A stretch of 64,000 nucleotides of DNA. Source: Azoarcus sp. PA01. GTDB lineage: Bacteria > Pseudomonadota > Gammaproteobacteria > Burkholderiales > Rhodocyclaceae. The position numbers and the translations under genes were made by a program. Positions 1 through 8,005 of the stretch are shown here, piece after piece. The notes under the pieces are model-generated. The model did no database searches and was not told where the DNA came from. It saw nothing but the letters and a program-made list of their open reading frames with translations. Location: positions 992,001 to 1,056,000 of the forward strand of contig LARU01000004.1 in the NCBI GenBank assembly GCA_001274695.2. The letters are read 5' to 3'. Within the stretch, counting starts at the first letter, position 1, and each line of letters starts with the position of its first letter.

Positions 1-299
1 GTCGCGAAGTACGCTGCAAGATCGCCCAGATCCGCAGGCGACAGGTTCTCGACCTGCGCGGCCATGATCGGGTTCTTCCGCTTGCCCGTCTTGTAGTCGA
101 GCAGCGCCTGGTAGAGATAGTCTTCGTATTGCCCGCCCAGACGCGGAAACTCCGGCGACGGACTGTTGCCGTCCGGGCCGTGGCACGCTGCGCAGACCGT
201 CGACTTCTCCTTGCCTGCGGCAGCATCGCCCGCGTGTGCGGGGAAAGCTGCGAGCGCAAGGACCGCCAGCGCCGGGAGGGTGAAATTTCGCCTCATCAT
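1..299 (-). CDS. small c-type cytochrome, C-terminus cut by window edge
   Basis: Periplasmic electron carrier of the cytochrome c4/c553-like class. The start is the ATG at 299-297, giving a signal peptide (MMRRNFTLPALAVLALAA, then AHA-GD as a likely cleavage site) followed by one haem site CAACH at residues 36-40. A later PIMAAQ segment carries a plausible distal Met ligand. The reading frame runs off the left edge, so the C-terminal residues are missing. Its ATG overlaps the stop of the upstream cytochrome gene (ATGA), so the two are probably translationally coupled and work together. The redox partner cannot be told from sequence. Confidence 0.88.
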   Translation of the reverse strand, partial: MMRRNFTLPALAVLALAAFPAHAGDAAAGKEKSTVCAACHGPDGNSPSPEFPRLGGQYEDYLYQALLDYKTGKRKNPIMAAQVENLSPADLGDLAAYFA

Positions 300-628
300 T
301 GCGTCTCTCCTCCCGCGGCGCTGTAGTAGGCCGCAAGGTCCGCCATGTCCTGCTCCGACAGACTTGCGGCAATCGCGCGCATCGTCGGATGGCTGCGTTC
401 GCCGTCGCGATACGCCTGCAGCGCGCGTACGAGGTAGGCCGCATGCTGTCCACCGAGCTTCGGCACCGGGTAGACTTCCGGGAACGCGGTGCGATAGCCC
501 GGAATCCCATGACATCCCATGCACATCGATACCTTGGCCTGGGCGGCTTCGGCATCGCCTTCCAGCGCCAACGCAGCCGGTCCACCCAGCGCAAGACAGG
601 CGGCGATAAGCAAATGTCGTCCGTGCAT
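296..628 (-). CDS. small c-type cytochrome
   Basis: A 110-residue periplasmic monohaem cytochrome c. The start at 628 is preferred over an in-frame upstream Met because a strong GAGGAG ribosome site lies just before it and because it begins a clean signal peptide (MHGRHLLIAACLALGG). The haem motif CMGCH is at residues 36-40, and HPTMRAIA probably supplies the distal Met. It resembles the following cytochrome in size and layout, so the pair may be a duplication, like the two halves of cytochrome c4 split into two proteins. Its TGA overlaps the next ATG. Confidence 0.88.
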   Translation of the reverse strand: MHGRHLLIAACLALGGPAALALEGDAEAAQAKVSMCMGCHGIPGYRTAFPEVYPVPKLGGQHAAYLVRALQAYRDGERSHPTMRAIAASLSEQDMADLAAYYSAAGGETQ

Positions 629-674
629 GGCGTCTCCTCGGTTTGTTTTAAGTATGGCTGAAACGGCCGCAAAA

Positions 675-703
675 AATTCTACGTCGCCCAAAGCGGAATG
701 CAA
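675..703 (-). promoter_or_regulatory. sigma-70-like promoter for the cytochrome pair
   Basis: On the minus strand TTTGCA (703-698) and TAGAAT (680-675) are separated by 17 bases, about 50 bases upstream of the cytochrome start at 628. The -10 matches five of six consensus bases; the -35 is weaker. Confidence 0.45.
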
Positions 704-774
704 ATACCTGTCATTCTTCGAAAAGCTCCGTAAATCCGTCAGTCCGGCAGGCCCATGCCCGCGCAGGCTGGCCC

Positions 775-780
775 TATAAT
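775..780 (+). promoter_or_regulatory. candidate -10 box for the MoxR gene
   Basis: A perfect TATAAT lies 28 bases before the MoxR start codon. No good -35 is seen 16-18 bases upstream, so a sigma-70 promoter here is plausible but weakly supported. Confidence 0.35.
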
Positions 781-808
781 CGGCCCGGTTTACTCAGAGG
801 ATTCCCCG

Positions 809-1651
809 ATGCGCTTCGAAGGTTCACAAGACTACGTCACCACTCCCGACCTGATGCTGGCCGTCAATGCCGCGATCAAACTGCAGCGCCCGCTGCTGAT
901 CAAGGGCGAACCGGGTACCGGCAAGACCATGCTCGCCGAGCAGGTCGCCGACGCGCTCGGCGTTCCGCTGCTGCAGTGGCACATCAAGTCGACGACCAAG
1001 GCCCAGCAGGGGCTGTACGAATACGATGCGGTGTCCCGCCTGCGCGACTCGCAGCTCGGCGAAGACCGCGTCAAGGACATTGCCAACTACATCCTCAAAG
1101 GCGTGCTGTGGCAGGCCTTCGACGCCGAAACGCCGACGGTCGTCCTGATCGACGAAATCGACAAGGCGGATATCGAATTCCCGAACGACCTGCTGCGCGA
1201 ACTCGACCGCATGGAGTTTCACGTCTACGAGACACGCGAGAGGGTGCGCGCGCGTCATCGTCCGATCGTCTTCATCACGTCGAACAACGAAAAAGAGCTG
1301 CCGGACGCGTTCCTGCGCCGCTGCTTTTTCCATTACATCCGCTTCCCCGATCGCGACACGATGCAGCGCATCGTCGACGTCCATTTCCCCGGACTCAAGC
1401 GCGACCTGCTGCGCGAGGCGCTGGAAGTGTTCTTCGGCCTGCGCGACGTGCCCGGCCTGAAGAAGAAGCCGTCGACCTCGGAGCTGATCGACTGGCTCAA
1501 GCTCCTCGTCGCCGAGGACATTCCGCCCGAAGCACTGCGGGCAAAGGACCAGAAGGCCGCAGTCCCGCCGCTTGCCGGCGCACTATTGAAGAACGAGCAG
1601 GACCTTCACCTGTTCGAACGGCTGGTGTTCATGGCACGCAGCAACCGCTGA
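809..1651 (+). CDS. MoxR-family AAA+ ATPase
   Basis: A 280-residue AAA+ ATPase of the MoxR/AAA_5 group. Walker A is GEPGTGKT near residues 33-40 and Walker B is VVLIDEID near residue 115; TSNNEKELPDAFLRRC carries sensor and arginine-finger type residues. MoxR ATPases act as chaperone-like factors that mature or load metal cofactors, usually with a VWA-domain partner, and the next gene encodes such a partner. The start at 809 gives the conserved N-terminus MRFEGSQDYV; a longer upstream frame looks non-coding. The client protein is unknown. Confidence 0.9.
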   Translation: MRFEGSQDYVTTPDLMLAVNAAIKLQRPLLIKGEPGTGKTMLAEQVADALGVPLLQWHIKSTTKAQQGLYEYDAVSRLRDSQLGEDRVKDIANYILKGVLWQAFDAETPTVVLIDEIDKADIEFPNDLLRELDRMEFHVYETRERVRARHRPIVFITSNNEKELPDAFLRRCFFHYIRFPDRDTMQRIVDVHFPGLKRDLLREALEVFFGLRDVPGLKKKPSTSELIDWLKLLVAEDIPPEALRAKDQKAAVPPLAGALLKNEQDLHLFERLVFMARSNR

Positions 1652-1774
1652 CGTCCGGGCGTTTCCCCACTGTTTTTCCGGCATCGCCACTGCGCTCGCC
1701 ACAAGCAATCATCTCGAAGTCTTCTCCCGGTGCCCGAAGTCGAGGCCCGGGGGATTTCGGGAACGGAGCGGATC

Positions 1775-2952
1775 ATGCTTATCGACTTTTTTCTGCATTT
1801 GAAAGCGGGGCAGCTCAAGGTGTCCACTCGCGAGTTCCTGACGCTGCTCGAAGGACTGCGTGACGGCGCCTGCAGCCACAGCATCGACGAATTCTATTTC
1901 TACGCCCGCACCTGTCTCGTCAAGGACGAATCCCATTACGACCGTTTCGACGCGGCGTTCGGGAGCTACTTCAACGGCGTCACCGAAATTCCCGGGCTCG
2001 AAGCCGAGCTGCCGCAGGAATGGCTGCAGGCGATGATGAAGAAGCATCTTTCACCCGAGGACAAGGCGAAGCTCGAGAAGCTCGGCTGGGACAAGCTGAT
2101 GGAAGAGTTCCGCAAGCGGCTCGGCGAGCAGAAGGAGCGCCATCAGGGCGGCTCGAAGTGGATCGGCACCGGGGGCAGCTCGCCGTTCGGCAACAACGGC
2201 TACCATCCGGAAGGCATCCGCGTCGGCGGCGAATCGGCCGGCAACCGGACCGCGATCAAGGTCTGGGAGAAGCGCGAATACCGCAACCTCGATGATTCGG
2301 TCGAACTCGGCACCCGCAACATCAAGGTCGCGTTGCGGCGGCTGCGGCGGTTCGCCCGGCAAGGCGCGGCAGACGAACTCGATCTGGATGGAACCATCGC
2401 CGCAACGGCACGAAACGCCGGCTGGCTCGATCTGATGATGCGTCCGGAACGGCACAACGCAGTAAAAGTGCTGCTGTTTCTCGACGTCGGCGGCTCGATG
2501 GACGACCATATCAAGGTGTGCGAGGAAATGTTCTCGGCGTGCCGCAGCGAGTTCAAGCACCTCGAGTATTTCTATTTCCACAACTGCGTCTACGAAAAAG
2601 TCTGGCGCGACAGCTCGCGGCGCCACAGCGAGAACATCGCCGTTTCAGATCTGCTCCACCGCTACGGCCCAGACTACAAGCTGATCTTCGTCGGCGACGC
2701 GACGATGAGCCCGTACGAGATCCTGCACCCGCACGGTTCGATCGAACACATGAACAGCGAGCCGGGCGCGGCGTGGCTGCGCCGCCTGCTCGACACCTGG
2801 CCGGGGCGGCATGGCTCAATCCCGGACCGGAACACCTGTGGCCGTACCGCAAGTCGATCGAGATCGTCGACCAGATCATGGGCGGGAGGATGTTTCCGAT
2901 GACGCTCGGCGGTCTCGAGCGGGCGATGCAGCAGTTGTCAAAGAAGCAGTAA
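1775..2952 (+). pseudogene. VWA-domain (CoxE-like) protein, frameshifted near the C-terminus
   Basis: Partner of the preceding MoxR ATPase. The start at 1775 (MLIDFFLHLKAGQLKVS) has GGAG upstream. The VWA domain has the metal site LFLDVGGSMDDH and a later FVGDATMSPYE. After LLDTWP (codon 2801-2803) the frame goes out of register and stops at 2902, but the neighbouring frame continues with the family-typical AWLNPGPEHLWPY and GRMFPMTLGGLERAM to a stop at 2952. Adding one base in the G/C run at 2801-2809 gives a full-length protein of about 392 residues. It is either a real recent frameshift, costing about 50 C-terminal residues, or a sequencing error. Confidence 0.85.
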
Positions 2953-2965
2953 AAGCAAAAAAGAA

Positions 2966-2984
2966 GCGGCCCGAAGGCCGCTTT
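2966..2984. terminator. bidirectional intrinsic terminator
   Basis: GCGGCC-CGAA-GGCCGC is flanked by an A-rich tract on the left and TTT on the right. It lies between the convergent VWA and MarR genes and could stop transcription from both sides. Confidence 0.7.
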
Positions 2985-3042
2985 CGAACTGCTGTCCGCA
3001 CGTTCGCGAGACACTGCCGGGATAGACCGTCGGCGCGGTTTG

Positions 3043-3557
3043 CTACTCGGTAAAGGGCAAAGGCTGCATGCCGAAGCCTTCGTCCAGATCCTTGATCTGC
3101 CGCAGCAGACTGTCGAGTTCACGTTGCAGGCGCATCAGCGCATCTTCGTCGAGCAGGCGCAGCGCTTCGGGCAGTACCCCGCGCGCGGGCGACGGAGAAC
3201 GCTTGAGCAGATCGCGCCCTGCGTCGGTCAGGTACAGACGGACGACGCGCTGATCGACGCTCGTGCGCTCCTTCCGGATCAGCTTTGCCGACTCGAGCTT
3301 GTCCACCATGTTCGACGCGGTCGACTGGTGTAGCGCCATTCTCCCCGCCAGTTCCCCGACTCGCAGCCCCTCCGCTTCATTGAGTTCCTGCAACGCCACA
3401 GCTGGGCGCCGGTGACACCGCTTTTGCGCTCGATCCACTGCGAATGACGCTGCGCCGTGCGGATGAGGACGCGAAAACGCTGCAAAACCGACAAAGGCGA
3501 AACCGATGACTTGCGTTCCGGGGATTTTGTCAAGGTCGAAGACTGCTCTTGCGACAT
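3043..3557 (-). pseudogene. MarR-family regulator, frameshifted
   Basis: A winged-helix regulator of the MarR family. The N-terminal part (MSQEQSSTLTKSPERK through WIERKSGVTGAQLW) is read from 3557. The DNA-binding and C-terminal parts (ALQELNEAEGLRVGELA, HQSTASNMVDKLE, ERTSVDQRVVRLYLT) are in another frame ending at 3043. The change of frame falls at 3394-3396 (minus strand TGG-CG-TTG); one extra G restores the family motif QLWALQEL and gives about 171 residues. Without that base no protein contains both halves. A strong promoter overlapped by a palindrome lies just upstream. Confidence 0.82.
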
Positions 3558-3905
3558 GAATCAGGGCTCCAACTATATTTATTCAGGAAATATTTGTCAA
3601 AAGATTTAACAGCTGCACGGGCCGCGGTATCGTAGCGGAAAGGGGATTCTCGCCGTACCCTGTTTTGGGTAAAAGACGACACCTTTCCCGATCTGCCCGA
3701 GAACGTGGTAAGCAGGAACCTCAACGACCGCTTTTCCCGTGCAGGCAGGTTTTCACTCTCTCCCGCGCTGCAAGGCCGCGCGCCGGCTGTGCGGCACACT
3801 GACTGACTCCTCTTATCGTGTCCTTCGATCCACCAGGCAATAACCAGACTGCTTCCGGCCGCGCCTTGCGGCAGTTCGCCCGGGCAGCCGCCGCTATGCG
3901 CTGCC
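3558..3905. other. intergenic region between the divergent MarR and CLC genes
   Basis: Apart from the MarR promoter and palindrome (3572-3600) I see only a small hairpin TACCC-TGTTTT-GGGTA near 3656-3671. No convincing reading frame or promoter for the CLC gene stands out, and no fluoride-riboswitch consensus was found. Confidence 0.5.
3572..3600 (-). promoter_or_regulatory. strong sigma-70 promoter of the MarR gene with overlapping operator-like palindrome
   Basis: On the minus strand TTGACA (3600-3595), a 17-base spacer and TATAGT (3577-3572) make a near-consensus promoter. The dyad ATATTT-ATTCAGG-AAATAT at 3575-3593 sits across the spacer and -10. A palindrome placed like this is typical of MarR autorepression. 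The start codon is only about 15 bases from the -10, so the 5' leader would be very short. Confidence 0.65.
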
Positions 3906-5225
3906 ATGGCTGTCAGTCGGCCGTTGGGCAAGCGCATCCTGCTCGTCGGCGCAGCGCTGCTGGCCGGCCTCATCGCGATCCTCTTCGCGATCGGCGCGGA
4001 TCTCGCGATCGACGCCCATCAGCACATCATGAACGTGTCGCCGTGGCTGTCGCTGCTGATCGCACCCGCGGGCTTCGCGGCGATGGCGTGGATCGCCCGG
4101 CGATTTTTCCCCGGCACGCAAGGAAGCGGCATCCCGCAGGCGATCGCCGCGTCGATGACCGACGACAGGCGCATTCGCCACAAACTGCTGTCGTTCCGGA
4201 TCGCGATCGCGAAAGTCGTGCTGACGCTGGGCGGACTCCTGTCGGGCGGTTCGATCGGCCGCGAAGGGCCTTCGGTGCAGATCGGCGCTTCGGTCATGCA
4301 CATGCTCGCCAGACGCAAGAAGGCGCGCATCGCGTCGAGCCGCGACCTGATCGTCGCCGGCAGCGGCGCCGGGATCGCCGCGGCGTTCAACACTCCGCTC
4401 GGCGGCATCATGTTCGCGATCGAGGAAATGTGCCGCCACCGGCCCTTTCACGCGAACAGCACGACGCTCATCGCCGTGATCTTCGCCGGACTGATGTCGC
4501 TCGGCGTGCTCGGCAACTACACCTACTTCGGCCGCACGCCCGCAGCGCTGACGTGGCCTGCGGGGATCTGGCCGGTATTGATGTGCGGTGCCGCCGGCGG
4601 CGTGCTCGGCGGACTCTTCAGCCGCCTGCTGATCGCGTCGTCGCGCGGGCTGCCCGGCACGATCGGAGAATTCTCGCGCAAGCGGCCGATCGCTTTCGCC
4701 GCCGCCTGCGGCCTCGGCACAGCGATCATCGGCCTGATGAGCGGCGGTCTTACGTATGGCACCGGCTATGCGGAATCGAAAGCCGCCCTCGAAGGCTCGG
4801 CGACGCTGCCTTTCTACTTCCTGATCGCGAAGATGGCGGCGATCTGGCTCGCGTTCCTCAGCCGCATTCCGGCCGGCATCTTCGCTCCGGCGCTCGCCGT
4901 CGGCGCCGGCCTGGGGGCCGACCTCGCGATCCTCTTGCCCGAGGAACACAGCGCGGTGATCCTGGTTCTCGGCATGGTCGCGTTCCTCGCGGGCATGACA
5001 CAGACGCCGATCACGTCCTTCGTCATCGTCATGGAGATGACTGCGAACCACGAGATGCTGCTGCCGCTGATGGCGACCGCAGTCGTGTCTCACGCCTTTT
5101 CGAAATCGGTCGCGCCGATCCCGCTCTACCACGCGCTCTCGTATCCGGCGCTGCGCCAGGCCACTGTGCAGGTGCAGAACGAAAGCGCAGCGCTGGCAGC
5201 CGGCAGTCGCAGTTCCATGAGATAA
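3906..5225 (+). CDS. CLC-family chloride channel or anion/proton antiporter
   Basis: A 439-residue inner-membrane protein of the CLC family. The selectivity motifs are present: GSGIP at residues 73-77, GREGP at 118-122 (gating Glu at 120) and GIFAPALAVGAGLG in the second half. There is no C-terminal CBS domain, as in many short bacterial CLCs. The family exchanges or conducts chloride, and some members carry fluoride or nitrate; the ion cannot be assigned with confidence here, though GSGIP resembles the chloride type. The start MAVSRPLGKR is chosen because the hydrophobic segments begin immediately after it. It is followed by a terminator. Confidence 0.9.
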   Translation: MAVSRPLGKRILLVGAALLAGLIAILFAIGADLAIDAHQHIMNVSPWLSLLIAPAGFAAMAWIARRFFPGTQGSGIPQAIAASMTDDRRIRHKLLSFRIAIAKVVLTLGGLLSGGSIGREGPSVQIGASVMHMLARRKKARIASSRDLIVAGSGAGIAAAFNTPLGGIMFAIEEMCRHRPFHANSTTLIAVIFAGLMSLGVLGNYTYFGRTPAALTWPAGIWPVLMCGAAGGVLGGLFSRLLIASSRGLPGTIGEFSRKRPIAFAAACGLGTAIIGLMSGGLTYGTGYAESKAALEGSATLPFYFLIAKMAAIWLAFLSRIPAGIFAPALAVGAGLGADLAILLPEEHSAVILVLGMVAFLAGMTQTPITSFVIVMEMTANHEMLLPLMATAVVSHAFSKSVAPIPLYHALSYPALRQATVQVQNESAALAAGSRSSMR

Positions 5226-5228
5226 AAA

Positions 5229-5257
5229 ACGCCCCATACCGCACGGGTACGGGGCGT
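5229..5257. terminator. bidirectional intrinsic terminator between CLC and htpG
   Basis: A 12-base stem with one mismatch (ACGCCCCATACC against GGTACGGGGCGT) and loop GCAC. A run of A on the left gives a T-tract for the minus-strand htpG; the plus side has only TTGT. Confidence 0.7.
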
Positions 5258-5293
5258 TGTCGCATCACGCGGGCGCGCCGCGCGCCGCGGCGC

Positions 5294-7240
5294 TCACTCG
5301 GCGCCGGCTGAACCGCCCATCGCCATCATCAGCTGGTTGATTCGTTTGACGAACGTCGCCGGGTCGTCGAGCGTGCCGCCCTCGGCGAGCAATGCCTGGT
5401 CGAACAGCACCGCCGCCCAGTCGTCGAACTGGCGTTCCTCGTATTTGAGACGCATCACCGCCGGGTGCTGCGGGTTGATCTCGAGGATCGGCTTCGAGGC
5501 CGGCGCCTGCTGGCCGGCGGCTTTCAGGATCCGCGCGAGGTTCATCCCGACGTCGTGCTCGTCGGCCACCAGGCAGGCCGGCGAATCGGTCAGGCGGTGG
5601 GTGACGCGCACTTCCTTGACGCGCTCGCCAAGGCTCGCCTTCATCTTCTCGAGCAGGTCCTTGTACTCGTCGGCGGCCTTCTCGGTTTCCTTCTTCTCGG
5701 CCTCGTCTTCGAGCTTGCCGAGGTCGAGGCCGCCTTTCGCGACGGATACCAGCGGCTTGCCGTCGAATTCAGGCAGGTTGCCGATGACCCACTCGTCGAT
5801 CCGGTCGGTCAAGAGCAGCACTTCGATGCCCTTCTTGCGGAAGATCTCGAGATGCGGGCTGTTCTTCGCCGCGTTGAACGATTCGGCCGTGACGTAATAG
5901 ATCTTGTCCTGGCCTTCCTTCATGCGGCCGATGTAATCGGCGAGCGACACGACTTCGTCCGGCGTGTCGGCGTGCGTCGAGGCGAAGCGCAGCAGGCCGG
6001 CGATCTTGTCCTTGTTCGCGAAATCCTCGCCAACGCCTTCCTTCAGCACACGGCCGAATTCCTTCCAGAAAGTCGCGTATTTCTCCCTGTCGGTGGCCTC
6101 GTCGCTCGTCGCGAGGCTCTCGAGCAGGCCCAGCACCTTCTTCGTGCAGCCCGAGCGGATCGTGTCGATGTCCTTGCTTTCCTGCAGGATTTCGCGCGAC
6201 ACGTTGAGCGGCAGATCGCTCGAATCGACGACGCCGCGCACGAAGCGCAGGTAGGCGGGCATCAGCTTCTCGGCGTCGTCCATGATGAACACGCGCTTCA
6301 CGTACAGCTTGATGCCGTGGCGCGCGTTGCGGTCCCACATGTCGAACGGCGCGTGCGACGGAATGTAGAGCAGCTGCGTGTATTCATGGCGGCCTTCGAC
6401 GCGCGCATGCGTCCACGCCAGCGGCTCGTCGAAGTCGTGCCCGACGTGCTTGTAGAAGCCTTTGTACTCTTCTTCGCTGATGTCGTTGCGGGAGCGGGTC
6501 CACAGCGCGTTCGCTTGGTTGACGGTCTCGTCTTCGTCGCTCGTGACCTGCTCGTTCTTGTCCTTGTCCCACTCTTCCTTCTTCATCAGGATCGGCTGGA
6601 CGATGTGGTCGGAATACTTGCGGATCAGGCCCCGCAGCTTCCATCCCGACAGCAGGTCTTCCTGGCCTTCGCGCAGGTGCAGCGTGATCTGGGTGCCGCG
6701 AGCCGCCTTGTCGATCGCTTCGACGGTGTATTCCCCCGCCGCGTCGCCAGTCATCGCGCATTCCCACTTCACGCCTTCGGCCGCCGGCAGGCCCGCGCGG
6801 CGCGTGACGACAGTCACCTTGTCGGCGACGATGAACGCCGAGTAGAAGCCGACGCCGAACTGGCCGATCAGGTGGGCGTCCTTCTTCTGGTCGCCGGTGA
6901 GCTGCGAGAAGAATTCCTTCGTGCCGGATTTGGCGATCGTGCCGAGGTGCGCGATCACTTCATCGCGGCTCATGCCGATGCCGTTGTCCGTCACGGTGAC
7001 CGTCTTCGCCTCGCTGTCGAAGCCGACGCGGATCGCCAGTTCGCTGTCGCCTTCGAACAGCCCCGGGTTGTCGAGCGCTTCGAAACGCAGCTTGTCGCAC
7101 GCGTCCGACGCGTTGGAAACCAGTTCGCGCAGGAATATCTCGCGGTTCGAGTACAGCGAGTGGATCATCAGGTGAAGCAGCTGCTTCACCTCGGCCTGGA
7201 AATTGAGGGTCTGAGCGCCTGCGGCGTGCTCGGTGGTCAT
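5294..7240 (-). CDS. htpG: molecular chaperone HtpG (Hsp90)
   Basis: A 648-residue cytosolic Hsp90. The N-terminal GHKL ATPase domain shows [22 protein letters not shown] and [11 protein letters not shown]; the middle domain has VKRVFIMDD and LNVSREILQ; the C-terminal dimerisation domain is complete. It refolds and remodels stressed proteins with DnaK. The start at 7240 ([20 protein letters not shown]) has GGAG upstream. A sigma-32-type promoter lies at 7274-7302 and a dyad lies between promoter and gene. Length matches the family. Confidence 0.97.
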   Translation of the reverse strand: MTTEHAAGAQTLNFQAEVKQLLHLMIHSLYSNREIFLRELVSNASDACDKLRFEALDNPGLFEGDSELAIRVGFDSEAKTVTVTDNGIGMSRDEVIAHLGTIAKSGTKEFFSQLTGDQKKDAHLIGQFGVGFYSAFIVADKVTVVTRRAGLPAAEGVKWECAMTGDAAGEYTVEAIDKAARGTQITLHLREGQEDLLSGWKLRGLIRKYSDHIVQPILMKKEEWDKDKNEQVTSDEDETVNQANALWTRSRNDISEEEYKGFYKHVGHDFDEPLAWTHARVEGRHEYTQLLYIPSHAPFDMWDRNARHGIKLYVKRVFIMDDAEKLMPAYLRFVRGVVDSSDLPLNVSREILQESKDIDTIRSGCTKKVLGLLESLATSDEATDREKYATFWKEFGRVLKEGVGEDFANKDKIAGLLRFASTHADTPDEVVSLADYIGRMKEGQDKIYYVTAESFNAAKNSPHLEIFRKKGIEVLLLTDRIDEWVIGNLPEFDGKPLVSVAKGGLDLGKLEDEAEKKETEKAADEYKDLLEKMKASLGERVKEVRVTHRLTDSPACLVADEHDVGMNLARILKAAGQQAPASKPILEINPQHPAVMRLKYEERQFDDWAAVLFDQALLAEGGTLDDPATFVKRINQLMMAMGGSAGAE

Positions 7241-7251
7241 CGGGTGAACTC

Positions 7252-7278
7252 CATCTGCTGATTAACGCGCAGCAGATG
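7252..7278 (-). repeat. inverted repeat across the htpG start region
   Basis: CATCTGCTG and CAGCAGATG are perfect 9-base arms separated by 9 bases. The upstream arm overlaps the sigma-32 -10 box and the downstream arm ends at the GGAG ribosome site. It could be an operator, or a 5'-leader hairpin if transcription starts further upstream. Confidence 0.6.
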
Positions 7279-7302
7279 GGAGCGGAGCGCTCGTATTTCA
7301 AG
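7274..7302 (-). promoter_or_regulatory. sigma-32 heat-shock promoter of htpG
   Basis: On the minus strand CTTGAAA (7302-7296), a 14-base spacer and TCCCATCT (7281-7274) match the heat-shock consensus CTTGAAA / CCCCATNT at all but one defined base. Confidence 0.8.
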
Positions 7303-7392
7303 CCCCCGCGCGCATTCTCGGGAAAACGTCGGCCCGCCGCGAGTTTTCCTGTCCCGCCGCGGCGAGGAGACGGCAAAGCCGTTTGCGGGGGC

Positions 7393-7962
7393 TCAGACGT
7401 AGCGAACCTCGACGACCTCGATCTCGCGCGGCCCCGCGGGACTCATGAAGCGCACGATGTCGCCTTCGCGCGCCTTGAGCAGCGCCCGGGCCAGCGGCGA
7501 GATCCAGCTGATCCGGCCGGCGCCGGCATCCGCCTCATCGACGCCGACGATCTGCCAGATCTGCTCGCTGTCGTCGTCGCTGTCGACGTCGACGATGCTG
7601 ACCGTGGCGCCAAAGAACACCTGGTCGATTTCCCGCTGGTCGGCGGGATCGACGACTTCGGCGCTTTCGATGCGCTTGATCAGGAAACGGATGCGCCGGT
7701 CGATCTCGCGCAGCCGTTTCTTGCCGTAGATGTAATCGCCATTCTCGGAGCGGTCGCCGTTCGACGCCGCCCACGCGACGGTCTCGACCATCTTCGGCCG
7801 CTCGACGCGGACGAGGTGATCGAGTTCGCGGCGCAGGCTCTCGTAGCCACGGCGCGTCATGTAGTTTTTCGCACCGGCCGGCAGGCGCGCCGCGACGGGT
7901 ACTTCGTCGTCATCGTCGGCGCCGTCGTTTTCGGTCACAAAGGCTTTGTTCACGATGGGCAT
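7393..7962 (-). CDS. greB: transcription elongation factor GreB
   Basis: A 189-residue Gre factor that enters the RNA polymerase secondary channel and stimulates cleavage of backtracked transcripts. The coiled-coil N-terminal domain carries the acidic tip in NGDRSENGDYIYGKK; the C-terminal domain has ISPLARALLKAREGD. Greater length than GreA and the YIYGKKRLREIDRR segment mark it as GreB; greA itself is at 44970-45446. The first ~30 residues are acidic and poorly conserved (ENDGADDDDE), so a start nearer MTRRGYESLRREL is possible. Confidence 0.93.
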   Translation of the reverse strand: MPIVNKAFVTENDGADDDDEVPVAARLPAGAKNYMTRRGYESLRRELDHLVRVERPKMVETVAWAASNGDRSENGDYIYGKKRLREIDRRIRFLIKRIESAEVVDPADQREIDQVFFGATVSIVDVDSDDDSEQIWQIVGVDEADAGAGRISWISPLARALLKAREGDIVRFMSPAGPREIEVVEVRYV

Positions 7963-8005
7963 CCAGTTCTTCGGCTAAAGCTCGCAGGAATGCGATAGCC
8001 GGTCG

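Noticed and set aside
3601-3905. Possible fluoride riboswitch upstream of the CLC gene (CTGACTGACTCCT near 3806)
   Set aside because: Only the 3' end resembles the consensus; the GATGG and CCGCC parts and the pseudoknot are missing.
5465-7261. Long plus-strand open frame opposite htpG, and similar long frames opposite nuoG, carB and dnaK
   Set aside because: These are antisense shadows of highly conserved genes with strong third-position GC bias.
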